Shown: piece after piece, positions 57,001 through 64,000 of the stretch
How positions within the stretch are numbered: the stretch's first letter is position 1
Layout: every line of letters begins with the position of its first letter
Source of the DNA: Gammaproteobacteria bacterium
GTDB lineage: Bacteria > Pseudomonadota > Gammaproteobacteria > GRL18
DNA: 64,000 bases
Direction: 5' to 3'
NCBI GenBank assembly: GCA_016744995.1
Contig: JADGDG010000008.1
Location: forward strand, 62,001-126,000
The notes under the pieces: model-generated
The model's database searches: none
What the model was told of the DNA's origin: nothing
What the model saw: only the letters and a program-made list of their open reading frames with translations
Program-made: the position numbers and the translations under genes

Positions 57001-57460
57001 CATTACTGGATTCATCCTCAAGCGATTGTTTTAAATATGATTCTTTTGCTTCTACAGCAGCCTGATTGGCTGACTCTGAATTTAATCGCTGCTCCAGCTC
57101 TGTCAGCTCAATATTTTTAATACTTTTGTTCAATTCTTCAGGTGTTTTTTCTTTCCTCTGATTTTTTTCCAGCTGCTCAAGTTCTTTTTTAAATTTTTTG
57201 ATTTCATCTGGTGCATTTTTTCTTGCCGTATTAAAATTGATTGCCTGCTGTTTATTTTTTTTAATTGCTTCCAGAGAATCAAGTGTTTTGGCGTAGAGAC
57301 TCAACAACAATTTTTTTGCATGTTCATCTAAACCAGTCTCAACTTCTATTAATTTAATTTTTTCCTGAACCTTTTTTTCACTCACCAGCTCTGTTCCCAT
57401 GGAAAAAGCAGAATTCATAAAGAAAATGGTACTAAAAATTAACAGATAAATAGCTTTCAT
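54092..57460 (-). CDS. Large mechanosensitive channel, MscK/KefA type
   Basis: The protein (about 1122 residues from ATG 57460) has a signal peptide (AIYLLIFSTIFFMNSAFS), a long periplasmic coiled-coil region to about residue 480, about eight transmembrane helices, and a C-terminal MscS domain (AALSVGIGFGLQEIVANFIS; IRIGDYVTVGDNEGIVSRIQ; PNKEFITGQLLNW). Size matches E. coli MscK. The frame stays open to 57646, but the extra 62 residues before MKAIYLL would bury the signal peptide, so I take the shorter start. It lies between the two 22-bp direct repeats. Confidence 0.92.
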   Translation of the reverse strand: MKAIYLLIFSTIFFMNSAFSMGTELVSEKKVQEKIKLIEVETGLDEHAKKLLLSLYAKTLDSLEAIKKNKQQAINFNTARKNAPDEIKKFKKELEQLEKNQRKEKTPEELNKSIKNIELTELEQRLNSESANQAAVEAKESYLKQSLEDESSNAPTIRTQLIESKYKLEQLLEDKKLPVSGDSDETRKAQEWLLNAQISALRSELKMLDRRLLSQPLRVQLLELKNKYTSLNLKRINQRVLLLKQQVDFKRSAEIKKNQEITHKENVKSQGKHPLIQSLAQLNSELSEDINRKNSALIKLESDENDSNEETKRLMAQFNNTRKKLNIAGLNQIMGQMLQEQSKSLPDRQLYLKRLDKREQLVALLSLKNIQYHEELKRIKNNTEYATQWMKDVSPEIQSQIQADLIALIQTRTVLLGKAVTIDSTYLKAISALDFSEKKLLNVSEHFAKLLGEHIFWLRSAPVIDMNNIMNIPGQITFILSPSKWNEFLKDFIHMLNYSSIIYPFVLFIIIVLIFQKNKIKQLLVNTGKKTRRISTDRLLYTFKAINYTFLLAVPLPAFFLLTGYQLNKMVYVSEFSHAIAAGLTLIVLPVFSLQLFRYICLPEGLAEIHFKWSREIISGLRKILLRMMMTLIPAIFISAVLTSKDVVEVNGGLGRLALVVVMIAFAIFFFRLLKPETGLLSAVAKKDPKSIFARFQGLWFFLSLLSVMIIMGLTLVGYVFTAGKLTLSLMETIWLIFALVLLQQLSLRWLLLIRRKYALKKAYEKRKSAQALRNKEKGKDNKGHMIDFEEPEINIISLSEESNKLLNFLLFILCISGLALIWMDIFPALSIFEKVEFWHRKGVVDGIEKIMPVTLKDVFFAILVAIITIVGGKRFPAIIEIIMLQANVNSGNRYAAITLINYAIIGIGFFVVFNILGADWAQFQWMFAALSVGIGFGLQEIVANFISGIIILFERPIRIGDYVTVGDNEGIVSRIQIRATTIMTRDRKELLVPNKEFITGQLLNWSLSDPTARLIIPIGVAYGSDIPLARQLLLSAAVEHERVSDEPVPQVLFFGFGDNTLDLQLRCFIPDMDYRLKTISELNEMINDKFNDAGINIAFPQRDVHLDINQPIDVRLRGASD

Positions 57461-58100
57461 CAGCTCTCGATTCAGAATAAATAAAAAACATATTATGACA
57501 GTGAAAATTATGAATTTCAAAAATAAAAGATTGATTAATCGATTAATTTTGCTACAAATGGATAATACCTGCCTGAAGTGAGCCCCAATGAATAGTAATT
57601 TCCATTTTTTTACATAAACAAATATTACTGATGCTTGCCTTGTCATTAATTCCAGGACTGGCTTACATATTCTCGGGCTGGCTCAATGGCGTCATCATGT
57701 AAATTCTTATCTGGCATGGATAGTCCTACTTGTCTCAATTTGAGGCTACTATGGGACTAAGATAAATTATTTTATTTCAGGATATTTTGACGGTTTCTTG
57801 ATGGCTATTGCTGCTACTGGAACCAATTCTGAACAAGGAAGAACTGTAACTATTCAAATGCAAAGGATGGCAAGAAATAAATTTGTTGGTATGCGTACAT
57901 ATGTAAGTGAAGGAAAAATAGTAACTTCAGAATTAATGAATTGGGAAAAACAACCTGTTCAAAGTAAAAACAGTAGCTAATCTCGGGTAGCCGGAGGTAT
58001 TTAACCAAAACACTGACCATGTGGCTTGTCCAGTCAGCCAGTTCCAGATTTGTGTGACATAGTAATTCAGACTTAATCAGGCAGTTGAGATAACCTCCTG

Positions 58101-58394
58101 TTATAGGTGCCCCAACCAATATGAAGGACGTCGTCTAAGGTGTGCTATAGCCAATACTTGAACTTGACCGGAAACCTCTCGAAATAAAATATTGAAAGGA
58201 AAATTTTCCATTTTACCCCGTTGAATATCAGGCTTTCTTTCTACCGGAAACCTGCCTGGAAATCCACAGATCGTAGTCATAGTTGCCTCAAATTCTGTAA
58301 GATATGTGGCACCAAGACCTGCTCGTTTTGATTCATAATAGGCTACTGTCTCTAAATGTTCGACCTCAGCAATTGGGTGAAACTCGTAGTTCAT
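58101..58394 (-). CDS. ParE/RelE-superfamily toxin
   Basis: The 97-residue protein has the RelE/ParE fold pattern: YEFHPIAEVEHLETVAYYE at the start, then FPFNILFREVSGQVQVLAIAH and RRRPSYW at the C-terminus. Members either cleave mRNA on the ribosome or poison gyrase; this N-terminus (AEVEHLETVAYYESKRAGLG) is typical of ParE-like YoeB-less plasmid-stabilisation proteins. Its ATG overlaps the antitoxin stop by 4 bp. Confidence 0.88.
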   Translation of the reverse strand: MNYEFHPIAEVEHLETVAYYESKRAGLGATYLTEFEATMTTICGFPGRFPVERKPDIQRGKMENFPFNILFREVSGQVQVLAIAHLRRRPSYWLGHL

Positions 58395-58615
58395 CGTAAA
58401 AGTGCTTGTGCTTTTAGCCTGACTTCATCCGCAGGGATCGGTTGTACAGTCCCATTGTCAATATCTTTGGCTCTTCGACTGGCTTCAAGAAGCCAATCCT
58501 CAGCAATTTCACTTTCTGATGGTGAGTCAAGGCTGAGTAATAATTTTTGTGCTAATTCAGCCCTTTCATCTTCTGATAGGTGAAGCGCTTCAGATTCAAT
58601 TTGTTTCAAAGTCAT
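58391..58615 (-). CDS. Putative antitoxin of the addiction-module component family (TIGR02574-like)
   Basis: The 74-residue protein has MTLKQIESEALHLSEDERAE then LAQKLLLSLDS, the helical pattern of short antidotes paired with ParE/RelE toxins, and ends VRLKAQALLR. I start at ATG 58615, with AGGTT upstream; the frame extends to 58654 (a Lys/Ser-rich extra 13 residues). The ATGA overlap with the toxin gives coupled translation. Confidence 0.85.
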   Translation of the reverse strand: MTLKQIESEALHLSEDERAELAQKLLLSLDSPSESEIAEDWLLEASRRAKDIDNGTVQPIPADEVRLKAQALLR

Positions 58616-58831
58616 TTTATAACCTGTTGATTTAGATGATTTTTTCTCTAACATACAGTAAACTTCTGTTTGTATCTTAGGATAACAGAAAGCATAGCTA
58701 AGCCCATAATTAATATTAGCATATATTCTGTACTTAAAAAGTCGATCATTACATACAAAGCACTGTTTTTTACCAACCTGTCTGTGTGTGGCTGTTATTT
58801 AGATATCCATATACTCTGACATATCCAAAAG

Positions 58832-58853
58832 GTGATTCAAGACAGCCATAATT
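58832..58853. repeat. 22-bp direct repeat, right copy
   Basis: This is identical to 53738-53759 and in the same orientation. It lies between the toxin-antitoxin pair and the LysE gene in a 250-bp gap that otherwise shows no gene. Confidence 0.9.
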
Positions 58854-58904
58854 TGAAAATTAGTAGTAGCTTTACCCAAGCTCCTCAACCTCTTATGTTT
58901 CATA

Positions 58905-59498
58905 TCAACTTATAAATAACCATAAAGCAGTAACACTTAGTAGTGAGCCAAACAATAACCCTTGAACTCTTTGTGTATTTTTTTTGGAGACAAATAAAGC
59001 AAGAGATTTACCTCCAAGGATCCAAATCATACTGGTTGTTAATGTCAAAGACACGAGAGCAAATGTCAAAATGAATATTTGTCTGTAACCACCAGTTTCT
59101 GGAGTATAGAATTGTGAGAACATAATTGTTGGTACTAGCAAATACTTGGCATTTAGTATCTCTACAACCACCCCATCTCTGAAGGTAAGTGGTTCAACTG
59201 CTTCTTTTAAAGTATTCGACATTTTGAAAAATTTAAATGCAAGATACAGAAGGAAAATAATACCCATGTACTTTATCGTAATCGTTATCTCGGGATAAGT
59301 CGAAAGTAGAAAATTAAGCCCAAATCCGACAGCTAATGTCTGAAAAATGCTGGTAATATTTGTTGCCAACCAAAAGGGGATTGTTCCCTTAACACCGAAA
59401 GAACTACCAGAAGCAGCATATAAAATATTTGCAGGGCCTGGGCTTATAACTATTGGTAATAAAGTAATAAGCCATGAAAGTGCATATTCAGTGTTCAT
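58905..59498 (-). CDS. LysE-family amino acid/metabolite exporter
   Basis: The 197-residue membrane protein has six hydrophobic helices and the family N-terminus WLITLLPIVISPGPANILYAA. LysE/RhtB proteins export amino acids or homoserine lactones; the substrate is not determinable. A GAAGGAA ribosome-binding site precedes the ATG. Its start overlaps the 3' end of the chimeric pseudogene by 11 bp. Confidence 0.88.
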   Translation of the reverse strand: MNTEYALSWLITLLPIVISPGPANILYAASGSSFGVKGTIPFWLATNITSIFQTLAVGFGLNFLLSTYPEITITIKYMGIIFLLYLAFKFFKMSNTLKEAVEPLTFRDGVVVEILNAKYLLVPTIMFSQFYTPETGGYRQIFILTFALVSLTLTTSMIWILGGKSLALFVSKKNTQRVQGLLFGSLLSVTALWLFIS

Positions 59499-59847
59499 TT
59501 ATTCCTTCAAGCATAACGCCAATAATTAGCTTGCAAATTGAAAACTTTGGGACGGCAGTCCGATGATAAACAGGTTTCTGCAAAAAAAAAGTCCCTTTAT
59601 TTAACCTCAGCGCTGCAGCCTGATAGCTTTCAGCGCCATCTTCCAGTATAAAGTCCCGCTCTGCATTGAGCGGATTGTTCACTGCATCGGCCAGACTGTT
59701 TAAGGTGTCCAGAAGCATAAAGTCATCATACTGTACTAATTCAGCCGCCTGCTCTTCTTTATCTTCGGTAACTATTTTTTACCAGACAGGCACCATAAGA
59801 GTTAACAACAAACCCAGCAGTGTCATTCGCAGTACTAATTTTTTCAC
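59488..59847 (-). pseudogene. Chimeric pseudogene: LRR-protein signal peptide joined in frame to a duplicated effector tail
   Basis: From GTG 59845-59847 the frame reads KKLVLRMTLLGLLLTLMVPV, W, a TAA stop, then KIVTEDKEEQAA, matching the start of the LRR protein at 60019-61359. It switches without a frame change to ELVQYDDFMLLDTLNSLADA and DFILEDGAESYQ, matching the protein at 62916-64000. The TAA replaces the Ser codon of VPVWSRIV (TCA to TAA), and the start is GTG instead of ATG. After GTFF, two extra A bases in an A-run (nine versus seven) shift the frame, so the tail to 59488 is unrelated. The junction uses shared GCT/GAA codons. Confidence 0.88.
59571..59744. repeat. Duplicated segment of the effector-like gene (second copy 62992-63167)
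   Basis: About 174 bp are near-identical to 62992-63167, the 3' part of the effector-like gene, starting at ACAGGTTTCTG and ending at the chimera junction. There are about eight substitutions plus a two-base A-run difference. Confidence 0.9.
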
Positions 59848-60018
59848 TCAGCTCTTCATTAAAAAATTCATTTAAAATAATATTTGTCTTTCAGTGACTT
59901 GGTAAAGGAGTTTATTAATACCATAAGTGGTCAGTGGTTCTAAACAGAGTAATTGTGACTGCAGTTCCTGGCGGCACAGGGCATGGATTTTCATAATGAT
60001 GAATAATATGATTGTTTA

Positions 60019-61359
60019 TTATTTCTTCTGTCCCCTTTGTTCGTATGCATCTCTTATGTGTTTTCTTGTAAATTTGAGTATTTCCTCAAGATCTTTTGGA
60101 GAAATATCAGGTGTACCTCTGGTATAGAAATATGACAGGTTTGTCAAATTTTCATAATTTTCTATTTTTTTTAATTTTGTTTCTCTGAGTTTTAAGTAGG
60201 CGAGCTTTTGCAGCTTATCCAGACCTTCCATTTTTGTTATTTTATTTTCACTTAGATCAAGATAGTGCAAATTTTCCAGCTTATCCAGGCCTTCAATTTT
60301 AGTGATCTGGGTATAACTTAAAACTAATTCTCTAAGATTTTTCAGCTTATCAAGACCTTCAATTTTTTTTATTTTTGTGCCGTCAAGTTTTAAGAATTCA
60401 AGGTTAACCAGGGGATCAAGATTTTCCATTTTTTCAATAGGATTACCCTGTAAATAAAGTGTATTGAGTTCAGCCTGACTGGTGAAATTTTCAATTTTTT
60501 CAATTTGGTTCATGGACAAACCCAGTCGTGATAATTTTTTCAGGTTTTCCAACCCTTCAATTTTTTTGACCCGATTATCGGTCAGATGCAACCATTCCAG
60601 ATTTTTTAGATTTTCCAGTCCTTCTAATTTTGCTATCTCATGAAAGCGGATTTCAAATCGTTTTAATTTTTTCAAATTGTCCAGGTTTTCAAGTTTGGTG
60701 ATTTTTTGCTTGATATAACTGCTGGCATCCAGTTCAAGGACTTCTAAATTGACCAGATTATCCAGGCCTTCCAGTTTTCCTATGTAGGTTATCCTCATAT
60801 AGAGCTCTTTTAGAGAGGGAATATTGTCCAGGTTTTCAAGTTTAGTGATTGGGTTAGTACTTAAATTAAGAATTTTTAATTGTGGTAAGTTTTTTAGAAT
60901 ACCAATTTTCTTTAATCGGGTGTGATCCAAATCTAGACCTTCAAGAGCCGGTAAATTTTTCAGGCTATCAAACTGTTTAATCTTTGTACATGAACGGCAT
61001 GAAAAAAAGACCAGTGACTTAAAGTTCTCAATTAATGAAAGGTTACTAAATTTTGTATGGTTCATATTAATGGCAACCACTTTGCCTTTTTCATTTAAAT
61101 AAATTCTGTCATCACTGATATTTTTTATAGGCCAGACTTTTGTTCTTCCCTTTCTATGCACTAACTGATATCCATCACGCTGTCCGTCAAGGATCACAAG
61201 AATGAAGCGGATCTGATCCCAACTCAGTTTGGCATCAGTCATTAGTGCCTCAATAGCCGCCTGCTCTTCTTTATCTTCAGTGACTATTCTTGACCAGACT
61301 GGCACCATAAGAGTTAACAACAAACCCAATAGTATCATTTGCAGTACTAGTTTTTTCAT
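60019..61359 (-). CDS. Exported SDS22-like leucine-rich-repeat protein, paralogue 1
   Basis: The 446-residue protein has a signal peptide (MKKLVLQMILLGLLLTLMVP), a diverged domain of about 100 residues with KVWPIKNISDDRIYLNEKGK and a cysteine pair (FFSCRSCTKI), then about 13 tandem 22-residue repeats of the form LENLHYLDLSENKITKMEGL. It ends LEEILKFTRKHIRDAYEQRG. GGAG precedes the ATG. It is paralogous to the gene at 61525-62880: near-identical over the last 350 residues and much less alike before that. A predicted periplasmic or surface binding protein; immunity or target binding is an inference. Confidence 0.85.
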   Translation of the reverse strand: MKKLVLQMILLGLLLTLMVPVWSRIVTEDKEEQAAIEALMTDAKLSWDQIRFILVILDGQRDGYQLVHRKGRTKVWPIKNISDDRIYLNEKGKVVAINMNHTKFSNLSLIENFKSLVFFSCRSCTKIKQFDSLKNLPALEGLDLDHTRLKKIGILKNLPQLKILNLSTNPITKLENLDNIPSLKELYMRITYIGKLEGLDNLVNLEVLELDASSYIKQKITKLENLDNLKKLKRFEIRFHEIAKLEGLENLKNLEWLHLTDNRVKKIEGLENLKKLSRLGLSMNQIEKIENFTSQAELNTLYLQGNPIEKMENLDPLVNLEFLKLDGTKIKKIEGLDKLKNLRELVLSYTQITKIEGLDKLENLHYLDLSENKITKMEGLDKLQKLAYLKLRETKLKKIENYENLTNLSYFYTRGTPDISPKDLEEILKFTRKHIRDAYEQRGQKK

Positions 61360-61524
61360 TCAGGTCTCCATTAAAAAATTCATTTAAACGATTATTGGTC
61401 TTTAAAAGCCTTGTAATGTGGGTTCCAGGGCCATAAGTGTTCAGTGGTTTTAAGTGGAGTAATTATGACTGCAGTTCCTGGCACCGGGCATGGGTTTTCA
61501 TAATGGTGAATAATATGATTGTTT

Positions 61525-62880
61525 TTATTTCTTCTGTCCCCTTTGTTCGTATGCATCTCTTATGTGTCTTCTTGTAAACTTGAGTATTTCCTCAAGATCT
61601 TTTGGAGAAATATCAGGCGTACCTCTGGTATAGAAATATGACAGGTTTGTCAAATTTTCATAATTTTCTATTTTTTTTAATTTTGTCTCTCTGAGTTTTA
61701 AGTAGGCGAGATTTTGCAGCTTATCCAGACCTTCCATTTTTGTTATTTTATTTTCACTTAGATCAAGAGAGTGCAAATTTTCCAGCTTATCCAGGCCTTC
61801 AATTTTAGTGATCTGAGTGTAACTTAAAACTAATTCATCCAGTTTTTTCAGCTTATCCAGACCTTCAATTTTTTTGATTTTTGTGCCGTCAAGTTTTAAG
61901 AATTCAAGACTAACCAGAGGATCAAGATTTTCTATTTTTTCAATAGGATTACCCTGCAAATAAAGTGTATTGAGTTCACCCTGACTGGTGAAATTTTCAA
62001 TTTTTTCAATTTGGTTCATGGATAAACCCAGTCGTGATAATTTTTTCAGGTTCTCCAACCCTTCAATTTTTTTGATCCTATTATCGGTCAAATGCAGCCA
62101 TTCCAGATTTTTTAGATTTTCCAGCCCTTCCAATTTTTCTATCTCATGAAAGCGGATTTCAAATCGTTTTAATTTTTTTAAATTGTTCAGATTTTCGAGT
62201 TTGGTGATTTTTTTCTTAATGGAACTGCTGGCATCCAGTTCAAGGACTTCTAAATTGACCAGGTTATCCAGGCCTTCCAGTTTTCCTATGTAGCTTATTC
62301 TCATGTAAAGCTCTTTTAAAGATGGGATCTTATCAAGGTTTTCAAGTTTGGTAATAGGGTTAGTGCCTAAGTCAAGGATTTTTAATTGAGGTAAATTTTT
62401 TAAAACACCAATTTTTTTTAATCGTGTACGATTTAAAATTAGTTCTTCAAGGTGGGGCATATTTTCCAGACTGTCAAATTTTTTTATTTTCCGACAAGAA
62501 ATACATGAGAAATAGATAAGAGATTGAAAGTTTTTAATGAGAGAAAGATTATTAAATTTAGACTGGTTAATTTTAATAGCAATCACCTTTCCTTCTGGAT
62601 TTACATAAATCATATTATTTGCTAATCGATTAATTGTCCATGACTCAGTTTCTCCTTCTATATGAACCATGCTATGCCCATTTTTTGATCCTTCTGCAAT
62701 TACCTGATCTAAATAATCAATATCACCTAGATTAATTTCAGCATTTTTTAGTAGAACTTCAATAGCTTTTTGTTCTTTAATATCATTGGTCATAATTTCT
62801 GCTGAACAGAAATTTATAAAAAGAAAAAATATAGCTATTATCTTTAGTTGTGTGCCAATTTTTATCATTACATTTTCCAT
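61525..62880 (-). CDS. Exported SDS22-like leucine-rich-repeat protein, paralogue 2
   Basis: The 451-residue protein has a signal peptide (IGTQLKIIAIFFLFINFCSA), a diverged N-terminal domain (ESWTINRLANNMIYVNPEGK; FSCISCRKIKKF keeps the Cys pair) and the same LRR block as paralogue 1. ATG 62868 (MIKIG) may be the true start, since GGAAAA lies before it. It starts 36 bp after the stop of the effector-like gene, so it is likely in the same operon. The intergenic spacers after each LRR gene (59880-60018 and 61385-61524) are also similar, so the duplication included the spacer. Confidence 0.85.
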   Translation of the reverse strand: MENVMIKIGTQLKIIAIFFLFINFCSAEIMTNDIKEQKAIEVLLKNAEINLGDIDYLDQVIAEGSKNGHSMVHIEGETESWTINRLANNMIYVNPEGKVIAIKINQSKFNNLSLIKNFQSLIYFSCISCRKIKKFDSLENMPHLEELILNRTRLKKIGVLKNLPQLKILDLGTNPITKLENLDKIPSLKELYMRISYIGKLEGLDNLVNLEVLELDASSSIKKKITKLENLNNLKKLKRFEIRFHEIEKLEGLENLKNLEWLHLTDNRIKKIEGLENLKKLSRLGLSMNQIEKIENFTSQGELNTLYLQGNPIEKIENLDPLVSLEFLKLDGTKIKKIEGLDKLKKLDELVLSYTQITKIEGLDKLENLHSLDLSENKITKMEGLDKLQNLAYLKLRETKLKKIENYENLTNLSYFYTRGTPDISPKDLEEILKFTRRHIRDAYEQRGQKK

Positions 62881-62915
62881 TTACAATGTGTTTTAATATA
62901 TTAGTTCAAGCCTTT

Positions 62916-64000
62916 TTATAAAGGCAGATCCCAGGGCCGTATGCTGTCAGAAAACTGCCTTAAATAGTGTATTTGTTCTTCCAGCTCTAAACAGGTTTCT
63001 GCAAAAAAAGTCCCTTTGTTTAATCTCAGCGCCACAGCCTGATAGCTTTCAGAGCCATCTTCCAATATAAAGTCCCGCTCTGCATTGAGCGGATTGTTCA
63101 CTGCATCGGCCAGACTGTTTAAGGTGTCCAGAAGCATAAAGTCATCATACTGTACTAATTCAGCCACATCTTTAGGAGGGATATTGAGTGACAAAAGCGG
63201 GATATAGGCATTGGAATGTAAGTCACCCCAGGTGATGCCGCCAAAGGTATCATTGTACTTCGCAATCGCCTGATAAACGCGTTGGGGATGACCGATATAA
63301 ATGGTTTTATATAAAGGCCATTGCTCTGATCCTGAAAACTGTTTAAAGTGAAAATCAAACTGTTTAAGCAGGGTGGATTTGCTGTAGTCTTTAATCATAC
63401 TGCCCACGTCATAGGCCAGCATGGCCATATTGATCAGCCCTCCTGCCAGTGCAATACCGCCGCCCAGCCCGGGAATGAACAGTGAGGCCCCCATTAAAGC
63501 CAGGGTGTGGGCCATTCGAATGCCCACCCGACCGCTCAGATAGCTGAATGTCGCCTGTGTCCCGTATTTACCGGCATAAAAACCATAAGCGCTCATCCCC
63601 AGTCCAGTGGCTCTTGTCCAGGCGATTAAAGCCTCATTGGACTGTCCCTTGTCTGCAGCTCTGAAACCATCGGCAATGGACAGAGCGGTGCCCAGCAGAA
63701 CCAGTGACCCCGCCAGATTGTCTATAATGTTTGCCAATGCACTTGCTTTTTTGCCTAAGGTTTCACTGCTTTCTATTACTGCTTTTTTTAATAAGGCAGC
63801 GCTATTATCCCTTGCCCGGAATATTTTATTCACTAAGCTTTGGGTGTTATACACGGTGACTGTTGCATTGCCTAATGTGTCCGTCAGTGATGCGGCATAG
63901 CGCAGATAGTCTTCTTCGGACCAGTGCTGTGCTTGTTTTTGCGGCAGATTACACAGGCTTTCGGTCATAAAACCCAGGTTGACCACTGCCATAACGGTTT
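62916..64000 (-). CDS. C-terminal part of a large hydrophobic, effector-like protein (5' end outside window)
   Basis: At least 358 residues are visible, and the frame stays open to the window edge. A hydrophilic helical start (QKQAQHWSEEDYLRYAASL) leads to glycine-rich hydrophobic segments (GSLVLLGTALSIADGF; GMSAYGFYAGKYGTQATFSY; MGASLFIPGLGGGIALAGGL then INMAMLAYDVGSM) and a soluble C-terminus (QWPLYKTIYIGHPQRVYQAI; ERDFILEDGSESYQ). Such alternation is seen in pore-forming type VI effectors of the VasX type, but I see no N-terminal domain to confirm that. It lies just upstream of two exported LRR proteins, and part of its tail is duplicated at 59571-59744. Confidence 0.6.
   Translation of the reverse strand, partial: TVMAVVNLGFMTESLCNLPQKQAQHWSEEDYLRYAASLTDTLGNATVTVYNTQSLVNKIFRARDNSAALLKKAVIESSETLGKKASALANIIDNLAGSLVLLGTALSIADGFRAADKGQSNEALIAWTRATGLGMSAYGFYAGKYGTQATFSYLSGRVGIRMAHTLALMGASLFIPGLGGGIALAGGLINMAMLAYDVGSMIKDYSKSTLLKQFDFHFKQFSGSEQWPLYKTIYIGHPQRVYQAIAKYNDTFGGITWGDLHSNAYIPLLSLNIPPKDVAELVQYDDFMLLDTLNSLADAVNNPLNAERDFILEDGSESYQAVALRLNKGTFFAETCLELEEQIHYLRQFSDSIRPWDLPL

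Noticed and set aside
57461..57646. 62-residue N-terminal extension of the MscK-like protein
   Set aside because: It would place the clear signal peptide in the interior, and its composition is intergenic-like; the start at 57460 gives the expected family length.
57798..57980. 60-codon plus-strand frame after the MscK-like gene (contains GTNSEQGRT)
   Set aside because: The frame looks somewhat coding but is short, has no upstream ribosome-binding site and no family match; possibly a remnant, not listed as a gene.

Overview
The window looks like an AT-rich (roughly 40% G+C by eye) gammaproteobacterial chromosome. Supporting markers are an Rnf complex followed by ppsA-ppsR, a monomeric NADP-isocitrate dehydrogenase, the tsaE-amiC pair, queG, DUF853 and a zur-merC-G3E GTPase zinc block. 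A complete glycolate oxidase (GlcDEF) faces an aminotransferase of the serine/alanine-glyoxylate type. That pairing is common in RuBisCO-bearing chemolithoautotrophs, so a sulfur-oxidiser-like lifestyle (Thiotrichales-type) is a guess; no diagnostic sulfur or carbon-fixation gene lies in the window.

Layout. 1-3850: rnfC(partial)-D-G-E-A plus a small Cys-rich membrane protein. 3919-7179: PEP synthase and its regulator PpsR. 7200-9640: a DUF4870-like membrane protein, a stand-alone CZB zinc-binding protein, an lrgA/lrgB-like pair and a solitary HicA-like protein. 9830-13185: a zinc-homeostasis block (G3E GTPase, MerC-like protein, broken zur, DUF1826) with a palindromic operator, bordered by a transposase fossil and a decayed gene. 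13350-17780: a rubrerythrin-like protein and glcDEF. 17945-30234: glyoxylate aminotransferase, PDC sensor, diguanylate cyclase, amiC, tsaE, queG, PfkB kinase, SCP2-like protein, nadA and a bufferin-type operon (6-Cys precursor, MNIO enzyme, DUF2063 partner). 30473-37097: HIT-like protein, two small genes, tRNA-Ala, tRNA-Glu, icd, pgi and a second identical tRNA-Glu. 37362-43315: HD-GYP, alpha/beta hydrolase, GGDEF-EAL and an unusual HTH/coiled-coil/ferredoxin/reductase fusion. 43386-50077: a conserved-looking cluster of unknown function, an MbcA-like protein, hemerythrin-like, Sel1-like, MscS and DUF853.

From 50078 onward the window turns accessory. It holds a tyrosine recombinase plus an IS91-type transposase broken by one amber codon, a possible solitary integron cassette, decayed fragments, an MscK-type channel bracketed by 22-bp direct repeats, a ParE/RelE toxin-antitoxin pair and a LysE exporter. 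It ends in a rearranging locus of two tandem leucine-rich-repeat proteins, a chimeric pseudogene and the C-terminal part of a large membrane-embedded protein that runs off the window.

The best candidate for something undescribed is 59488-64000. Exported LRR paralogues with diverged N-termini and nearly identical C-terminal repeats lie downstream of a hydrophobic effector-like protein, with a pseudogene that fuses the LRR signal peptide in frame to a duplicated effector tail. This resembles toxin/immunity diversification, but the function is inferred. A second theme is short tandem duplications in intergenic DNA; two of them run into gene 3' ends and encode the C-terminal residues.
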